This document shows, in pieces, positions 57,168-64,000 of a stretch of DNA of 64,000 nucleotides. Made by a program: the position numbers and the translations under genes. Source of the DNA: Melampsora larici-populina 98AG31 (Eukaryota > Basidiomycota > Pucciniomycetes > Pucciniales > Melampsoraceae); contig NW_006768778.1 of assembly GCF_000204055.1 (NCBI RefSeq), positions 258,185 to 322,184 on the forward strand, in the 5' to 3' direction. Positions within the stretch are counted from its first letter, which is position 1. Every line of letters starts with the position of its first letter. Under the pieces are notes generated by a model that was not told the origin of the DNA, did not search any database, and was given only the letters and a program-made list of their open reading frames with translations.

Positions 57168-59626
57168 CAGTCAAACCCGCGCAAATGCATACCCGCGCAA
57201 ATGCATAATTGGCCAAATTGCATAGGGTGTGGGTTCCACCAAGCCGGTGCAGGCCATATTTGAAATTATTGCATAATTGAATAATGCATAGCCCTTAGAG
57301 AAAAAAAGCGGATCTTGGTGGCAATAATGCATAGAGCCCCGGGGCCGGCCCCGGGATCTTGGGGCTCTGAAAGCCAAACTGTTTGTTTTTGGGTCCATTC
57401 TATCATTGCTCAACTCAATCAGCATCATGCCCGCTTTAATACCTTCTTTGGGTGTGGTTGCCCTTAGTTTTGACAACTCTAATCCTATTCATGCCACACG
57501 GATCGGAAATATCATATACCTTGCAGCTTCAGACCTCAAACCAACCCTTTTACCACCACACATTGCTTCCGAAGAGCACGAACTACATCAATTGGAGAAA
57601 GGACTTGAAAAACTTAAAAAGGATTATCAGGCACGTAAAGACCAGCTTGAATCCCTTCGAGATCTTGGACAAACACTGTCTGCAGAGGACGATGAGTGGC
57701 TTGATAACGGCGGAAACTTGATCACGGAACAACTTCTCATTGACACCCTTCTCGAACTTGAAGACAATTATCCTTACAAACTTGAATCAGACTACTTTGA
57801 TTCCTTCCAATCTATGATTCAATCCTATCAGTCTGAACTCACTGCAGCTTCTGAAAAAAAAATGTCTGAAAAAAAAACGCCATAATGATAACTCACAAGA
57901 TTCCCTCACTTCTGGAAAGAAATTTTGCCCTTCCCTCTCAAAACCGGTTGATTCCAAAAGAACCAAACGCAAGAACTCATCTTCCAAGCAAAGTCTCACT
58001 TATAACCAACGACTCGAAGTCATTGAATGGTACCACGCCAACAGCAAAAGTCAATCAGCAACCTTTCGCCATTTCTCTGCTCTGTACCCCAACTTGGCAA
58101 TTAGTCAGCCAAACATCAGTCGATGGGTCAAAGACGAAGCAAATATTAAAGAGAAAGCCTTAACCGTCAGTAGTCAAACAAAACGAATTGCCGAAGTTAA
58201 ATTTCCTAAGATTGAAGAATTACTTGTTACTTGGATCCGAGCGTGCGAGAAGGGTGGTCGGTTTATTGATGGAGATCAAATTATTCAAAAATGGAAAGAT
58301 TTTGCACGACTAGAAAACATCAAAAGCTCCGAATGGCTTAGTCTTACTAACGGATGGCTCGACTCATTTAAAATCAGACACAACCTCCGGGAAATGAAAC
58401 GGCATGGTGAGGCTGCTTCAGCAAAACCTGAGACGGTTCAAGACGAGAGGAAGCGTGTCCTTGAAATCACTGCTGAGTTTGAACCAGCTGATGTCTACAA
58501 TATGGACGAGACCGGACTTTTCTATGCGTAGGTCTAGTCTTTGCCTTTTCTTTTACACCAATTTGGTATTGAAACTTTCTGTATGTACAACAATTTGATT
58601 CAGGATGCCCCCAGACCGTGGCTTAGCGACCTCCAGCACTGCTGGTGTGAAAGGAAGTAAGGCTCGATTAACTGTGGTGTGCGTTACAAACGCCAATGGG
58701 ACCGATCGAAGACATCTTTCCTTCATTGGCCGATGGAAATCCCCTCGAGCCTTCAATAAGAAGACCACAACTCAACTTGGAATTGATTACTACAGCAACG
58801 CTACCTCATGGATGACTTCTGTCATCTTTGAGATGTGGCTTTCTTCTTGGGATCGAGAACTTCGAACAAAAGGGAGGAAAATCCTCTTGTTACTTGACAA
58901 CTTTGCTGGTCACACAGTCCCAGCCAACTTAATTACCAACATCAGACTCCACTTCTTTCGGCCAAACCTTACAGCTCATGTCCAACCACTTGATGCTGGA
59001 ATAATCCACGCCTTCAAATGTCATTATCGCAAACGTTATCTCAACCGCGCCTTTCGACTTCTGAATGCCGATGATAAGGCTAGCAACGTCTATGACATCG
59101 ATATCCTTACTGCTATGCGCCTTGCGAAATGGGCTTGGGAGAGTGTCAGTCCCGAATCGATCAAGAACTGTTGGAGGCACGCTGGTATAATCAATTTCAA
59201 AGATGATGTTGTGTAAGTGGTCTGTTGCTTATTTTTTGCAAGTGTGCTGACTGACACTAACCTTTGTTATCATCTGTACATAGGATGGCCGAGATCGATC
59301 GACATAACCTTCCGATTCCAGATGGTTTGGATCTCGAAGGCCAACTGCAACGTCTTCAAGATGTTGGGCTTCTGTCATCCAGAAATCGAATGTCGCTCTC
59401 TGAACTCCTCAATCCGGAAGATGAAACTCCATCCCATTTATCTCAGCAGCCATCTGCTGAAGACATCCTCGATCAATTCAATGAACCGAATGAACCCGAA
59501 ATGAATGAACCTGAACCGGCCCCAGTTCCAACCGCTGCTGAGACCTATGCAGCTATCTCAGTAGTCATCGCTCATATTGAGGGCCACCTGAGAAGTACAG
59601 ATGCTTCGGTATGTAGCCGACCCTAA
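57168..59626 (+). mobile_element. pogo/Tigger-type DNA transposon, left end and transposase
   Basis: The left end begins CAGTCAAACCCGCGCAAATG directly after a TA (57166-57167), as expected for pogo-group elements. CCCGCGCAAATGCATA is present twice in tandem at the tip, and GCATAATTG / AATGCATAG motifs recur to 57,335. A GC-rich palindrome (CCCCGGGGCCGGCCCCGGG) lies at about 57,336-57,354. The transposase gene follows. The right TIR (complement of the tip) was not found downstream up to 61.6 kb, so the 3' end is lost or diverged. The end coordinate given is that of the gene. Confidence 0.7.
57427..59626 (+). CDS. pogo/Tigger transposase (DDE_1) with a frame change at A9 runs
   Basis: Part 1 (57427-57885) is a 152-residue protein with a coiled coil (HQLEKGLEKLKKDYQARKDQ). 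Part 2 lies in the next frame from about 57,875: a basic region, an HTH (TYNQRLEVIEWYHANSKSQS ... NISRWVKDEANI), a CENP-B-type second HTH (EELLVTWIRACEKGGRFIDG ... WLDSFKIRHNL), then the DDE_1 core with VYNMDETGLF, ILLLLDNFAGH and HVQPLDAGIIHAFK, so all three Asp are present. Introns at 58528-58603 and 59213-59283 hold phase. The frames overlap at two runs of nine A (57854-57862, 57869-57877), where an indel or ribosomal slippage would fuse them. It would cut and paste the element at TA sites. Confidence 0.86.
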
Positions 59627-59834
59627 CCGTATACTGTACGGTCGGCTAGTTGCCGATGAAACCTGCCAGATGCTTGCAGGCGAGTCAGACGATCACCTTA
59701 AAGGCACAACATCAAGTTGTACTTTTAGATTTTTGTTTCTCACTCTCAAATTCGTCTATTTTCTGATTTTGAACCACTCAAGTATGCGGGAAACATGTTT
59801 TACGTTCAGTTGAAAGATTTCAGGATCCAAGCGC

Positions 59835-60345
59835 CAAAATTCAGATGCAGAGGCAGATGCATCTGACTTTACACGCCATATACACATCTTCACAACCAGA
59901 TTCATCTGTATGTGTACACTGCACAGCAAGTACAATACCAGATGAATCTGGATATGTACTTATGCACATCTTCACAATCGGACTCATCTGATCCCAAACA
60001 CAGATGAATCTCCACCAGCAGATTCATCTGTGTTTTCACACTATGTACATGACAAGTGCAATGCCCGATGGATCTGGGTATGTACGCACTACACCAGACA
60101 CGTCGGCCTACACAACAACACATTCGAGGTCAAACTAACCAGACACATCTGGTTACATCGGCACGCCTCATCTGAATTCAACCAGATGCACCTGATTCTC
60201 TACACACACTGCACACTACAACACCAGATGCATCTGGATTGATCTGCTTCACCTGATCTAAAGTTATCCAGATGCATCTGGCAACGTTCTCTACACACTA
60301 TCAACTTCAAAGCAATGAACCACAGATGTATCTGACTCATCTCCA
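59835..60345. repeat. Palindrome array, block 1 (CAGATNNATCTG, about 122-bp period)
   Basis: CAGATNNATCTG or close variants begin at 59854, 59897, 59939, 60019, 60140 (CAGACACATCTG), 60183 (CAGATGCACCTG), 60225, 60269 and 60323. Surrounding sequence repeats with a period of about 122 bp (compare 59,897-59,960 with 60,019-60,082). Non-coding. Confidence 0.8.
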
Positions 60346-61335
60346 CAGAATTTTCGTGTCCTCCACGGCATCCGTGTGAGACAGATGCATATGCAAACCA
60401 ACGCTCCTCAACATGAGATACACATCTGCTCATCCTTCCCTCCAATCTCAACATTCATCTGGCTTCTCATCAAATACCTTTGATGCTCTTTGCTTGAATT
60501 CAATATGTTTTGCTGACTTGACAAAGCACCTCTCGGACGTCTCGGACAAACTGTTTGTTAAATTGATACATTTGGCAAAGACAGGTTTTCTGTGAACCAT
60601 TTTGCCTGCCTCTTGCTATGTTGATGTTATCAAAAAATAAGATTTTCCTTGAAACTTGGATAAGAATAGGTGTGAATCGATGTTAATAAGAAATTTAAAT
60701 GAATTAAAAAAACAAAGAGCTGAATAGAGATCAGTATATAATTCACAAAAACTAAATCGAAGACCTTCGAACTAAATGCGAACTAAATGGCTTAGATGAG
60801 ATAACTGAGATGAGATCACTGCCCGAAGTTTACACATGTTCAATTTGTATATAACACCTTCACTTCAAGATTCAACAAAAACAAAGAACTCGCATTCTGT
60901 AATACAACTTGATAGATGAGTACGTGAGATGAGATACACAACTGCCAGAAATCTCTTCAATTTGTATACCCCGTTCCACTTCAAGATTCAACGGAAGAAG
61001 AACAAGTCGTTAAAAAGAAAAGAAAGGAAAATATTTCAATTTAAATTGAGCGATCAATCAAAGAAAGATCTGACAAGCTTGTTAAGTTTGACATACGATC
61101 TGTTTATTTCGAGGTGGTGGTCATCCTTGTCAATTGAGTACTTTGTCCATATATTACGTTGTAATTGATTAACTTTTTATAATTGATACAATTCTTAGCA
61201 TATATCTCTACGTATCGTATCTTTGTGAAAAAAAGTGAAAATAAAAAAACGATTGATTTTGGTCTTATGAAGGAGGTATCAGACTATCAGATGCATGTAA
61301 TTCAACTAATCATATCTATATGTGATGCCTCTACT
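60346..61335. other. AT-rich spacer between the two palindrome blocks
   Basis: About 1 kb, no gene. Contains repeated AACTAAAT(G/C)GAA and CGAGATGAGAT(C/A)ACA phrases and short pieces of the same palindrome family at its edges. Confidence 0.5.
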
Positions 61336-61515
61336 CAGATTCATCTGATATGGTACGTTCCAGAATACACTACTCAGGTTGAATGGCCCTTTTGAGCCAT
61401 CTATCCAGATCCATCTGGTATATGTAGTTAATTTACCCAGATGTATCTGGATAGGTTGTCAGATCAATCCGATATGCTACGCTCCAGAATACACTACTCA
61501 CTTGAGCTCTTTTTA
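61336..61515. repeat. Palindrome array, block 2
   Basis: CAGATTCATCTG (61336), CAGATCCATCTG (61406) and CAGATGTATCTG (61438), plus a duplicated CCAGAATACACTACTCA (about 61,359 and 61,485), giving a period of about 126 bp, close to that of block 1. Confidence 0.75.
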
Positions 61516-61593
61516 TGACATCAGTTTACTTTGTAATATACTGTGTATATTGTGTTGCAATTCAAGAGAAAGAAGAAACAACATAAGAGGAAG

Positions 61594-63803
61594 TTATAAG
61601 TGAACACATTGATCACCTATTTCACCATCACCACCACCAGTTCCAACTCCATCACTATCACCACCGGGTCCGACTCCACCACCAGTTCCAACTCCATCAC
61701 TATCACCACCGGGTCCGACTCCACCACCAGTTCCAACTCCATTGCTATCACCACCGGATCCAACTCCACCACCAGTTCCAACATCGCCACCATCGCCGGG
61801 TCCGACTCCTCCACCAGCTCCAACTCCATTGCTATCACCACCGGAGCCAACTCCTCCACCAGTTCCAACATCGCCACCATCGCCACCAGGTGCAGCTCCA
61901 TTACCTCCATTACCATCATCACCCTCTTGAATTTCGCCTCCCAGGACCGACCAAGGCTCATTCACAGGAGAGTCCTTTGTGACCATCATAAATTTCTGAT
62001 CCTTGATGTCCTGAAGCCAATGTCGCCGACCAAGAGTTTTCATGCCATCAAATCCTAGCATGAACTCGCTGATAGACATCGCTGATTGTGTATGGCGGAG
62101 AAATTTGAGATTAATTTTATGTTTATCAAACACAGCCGGTAGATCTGGACCTCGTGGAAAACCTCTAGTAGGGAGAGTAATGTCAAGTGCCTCTAAAAAG
62201 TTAAAAAAGGTTGTGTCAGTCAAAATTAAAAAGTAGTATCATCTGATATCGTTCAACTGACTGGTCTGTGCTAGCAACAAACTTGTGAGCTCAGTACTTT
62301 CGCGGTCTGACTTATTTGGAGGACGAGTGAATTTGTTGGTATTGGTGTTGTTGCCTGCCGCGGCAGCTGCGCCAGCCGCTTCAATTTCCTTGATTTTGGG
62401 TCTGGCTTGGGAGTAGATTGGAAAGATTGTCTGAAATTTGATTCGCTCGTCCATCCAGGTGCTGATCTCAGGTAAAGAGGTGAATTCTTCACACCAACCG
62501 GTTCCCAAGGTCTTGCTACACCCAATTGCGTAGTAGTCGAAGTCGGCGAGAGCGGCATCATGGTGAAGCTTTGTGAAATGGTAAATGAAGACATAGTCAG
62601 TCAAAGACGTGTCAGATTTGTTGTTTGATATTATAAATCAGATAAATAGAAGATAATCCGGACGACAAGTAACATGAGATGAATCAGAAAGAGGAGAGAG
62701 ATTGAAGATAAAGAGCATAAATGGTCTAGGTCAAAGAGTTTCAAATGAGACATACCTGTTGAACCCTCTTCTTGAACGCTCGGAGGGAGAGCCTTTCTTT
62801 TTTTTCGGGTGAATCAGCCTTGAATCTTTCCCGATCTTTTGCAACTTTTGCCGAATCGACTAGCTTGTCGTATATAGGACGATACAGCGCTTCCTCTTCC
62901 GGTGAAAGCGCGGGCACCTCGGGGATCAGGACTTCGCAGTCCCCGGCAGTCTCATGATCTTCTACATTGATTGCTGAATAGTCGGGATAGCCTCCCAAGG
63001 CGTGGAAGATGCGCGAAGTGAATATGGCGTATTCGTCATCGTTCAACTTGTCGTATGCTTTACGGTTGGCTTGGTTTCGCATGGCTAGAACCGGACCTGC
63101 GTCAGGAGCGCCCCGCAGGGGCACTGGAAAGAAAGAATTATCCAGTAATTAGTTACTTTTAAACAATCATATGTACATTCAGTGCTAAATTGAGCTCGGA
63201 CTTACTAGGGTTTTTGTAAGCCAACTTTGCAAAGGCTAGGAATCGATTCCATGGATGCGTAGCCCGAGTTCTGCCTGCGATACCGCTATCAAGATAGATG
63301 ATACAACAGATACAAAAGTTTAAATGATGAAAAAGTGATGAATGAAGATGTTGCAAATGATGTACTTACAGATGTGATTTCAGTGTGTTGAGGTGAATTT
63401 GTCCAATCATTGCAAGCATGTGAAGCGAGTGTTGAAAAGCATCGTGAAGCGCTTTTGCTTCGGCCAGGATGAGGGGATTAGGACGAGAGTTATTATCAGC
63501 GGTCTGTGACTTCAATTGCTCCTCAATTTGTTGCAACGTCCAGAATTTCTTCTGATCTCCATAGTTATGGACAGTAATTTCTTCCAATTCAAGCGCTTCT
63601 GAAGGTGATTGTTGGGACTGATTTTGGGGCTGATTGGATGATTGGTTGTTCGGTTGAGTTTGATTTGAAGTTTGAGTCTCTAGCCTACGGCGGCGAGTGT
63701 CAGCTTGATCTCGTTCAGCTTCCAGCTGCTGACGCCGTTTGAGTCCGCGGAGGTTGATTACTCCAGGTGGGGTCTTTTTGCGGCTTCGAGTATTGACGGG
63801 CAT
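61594..63803 (-). CDS. Rust-like repeated-family protein with a Gly-rich repeat tail
   Basis: Five exons (63803-63370, 63285-63206, 63123-62756, 62568-62262, 62192-61594) give 595 residues, all phases correct. The N-terminus has MPVNTRSRKKTPP and a Gln/Asn-rich basic coiled region. Then come HPWNRFLAFAKLAYKNP, YAIFTSRIFHALGGYPDYSA, LSPEEEALYRPIYDKLVD, an HHDAALADFDYYAIGCSK segment, and EFMLGFDGMKTLGRRHWLQD. I recognise this pattern as a high-copy hypothetical family of rust fungi, probably mobile-element-borne, but know no function. The last ~110 residues are a Gly/Val/Asp repeat (GGGVGPGGDSDGVGTG), encoded by a minisatellite. The promoter side lies at the window end, and the palindrome arrays lie just downstream. 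Confidence 0.75.
61617..61925 (-). repeat. Coding minisatellite (Gly-rich tail)
   Basis: Units of about 48 bp and half-units read GGTGATAGTGATGGAGTTGG and ACTGGTGGTGGAGTCGGACC on the minus strand, six or more times. Likely length-variable. Confidence 0.8.
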
Positions 63804-64000
63804 GGAGGGCGCTAGCGATGTACGTAAGGACTTGAACTAACAAGGAAAAATAAATGACGATGAGAACTTGAAATAACCGCAAAGGTGGATTGGAAAACTG
63901 GAAACCACTATGTACGTATGATCTTGAACTCACTAACGAGTAAAAAAGAAGAACAACGAGAATAACCAGAAAGGTGGAATGGAATACTGAAACCTGAGTA

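Noticed and set aside
61600..62058. Ser/Thr-rich plus-strand frame and two other long frames over the same bases
   Set aside because: They are shadows of the Gly-rich minisatellite in the minus-strand gene.
1..64000. tRNA, rRNA or CRISPR signals
   Set aside because: I looked for B-box-like GGTTCGAATCC, rRNA-like blocks and regular spacer arrays and saw none convincing. The palindrome arrays at 59.8-61.5 kb lack the unique equal-length spacers of CRISPR.

Overview
The window looks like a chromosome segment of a basidiomycete, most likely a rust fungus (Pucciniales). It is AT-rich. Its genes carry many short spliceosomal introns, usually GTAAGT-like donors with introns of about 50-130 bp. Conserved eukaryotic housekeeping genes form one island, and the rest is a dense set of fungal transposable elements (DIRS, PIF/Harbinger, KDZ and pogo/Tigger types) plus a rust-like high-copy gene family. 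All exon models below were built by hand from splice signals and reading phase. Most sum to whole codons, which is my main support for them.

Layout. 1-4.8 kb: minus-strand DIRS-type retroelement (spliced gag, RT/RNase H, and the first part of a tyrosine recombinase cut by the window start). 5.2-7.6 kb: SANT/Myb-like half of a PIF/Harbinger-like element with two nonsense codons. 7.6-10.4 kb: non-coding stretch with foldback elements. 10.446-11.836 kb: complete non-autonomous Harbinger derivative with perfect 16-bp TIRs and TAA duplications. 12.6-28.7 kb: host genes, namely a ribosomal-L1-domain ribosome biogenesis factor (-), SmB/B' (+), a Zn2Cys6 transcription factor (+), an unrecognised multi-exon gene (-), and a Bem3-like PX-PH-RhoGAP (+).

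30.2-57.2 kb holds two related KDZ-type DNA transposons. Element 1 (30,200-37,295) has inverted repeats and carries a zinc-cluster gene (+), a beta-rich OB-like gene (+) and a CxC/KDZ transposase gene (-). Element 2 (about 41.15-57.17 kb) carries paralogues of the zinc-cluster gene and the transposase in the same relative positions. Between them lies different cargo: two divergent alpha-kinase-like genes and a zinc-knuckle gene whose introns are all phase 1. Its transposase copy has an internal stop and a Glu-to-Lys change at a conserved position. A pogo/Tigger element begins exactly at a TA inside the right end of element 2.

57.2-59.6 kb: the pogo/Tigger transposase, with its DDD residues present and a frame change at A9 runs. 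59.8-61.5 kb: repeat arrays built on the palindrome CAGATNNATCTG with a period of about 122-126 bp. 61.6-63.8 kb: a five-exon gene of a rust-like repeated family ending in a Gly-rich repeat tail.

The main point of interest is the pair of KDZ elements. They share a core (zinc-cluster protein facing a cysteine-cluster transposase) and differ in interchangeable cargo, including kinase-like proteins.
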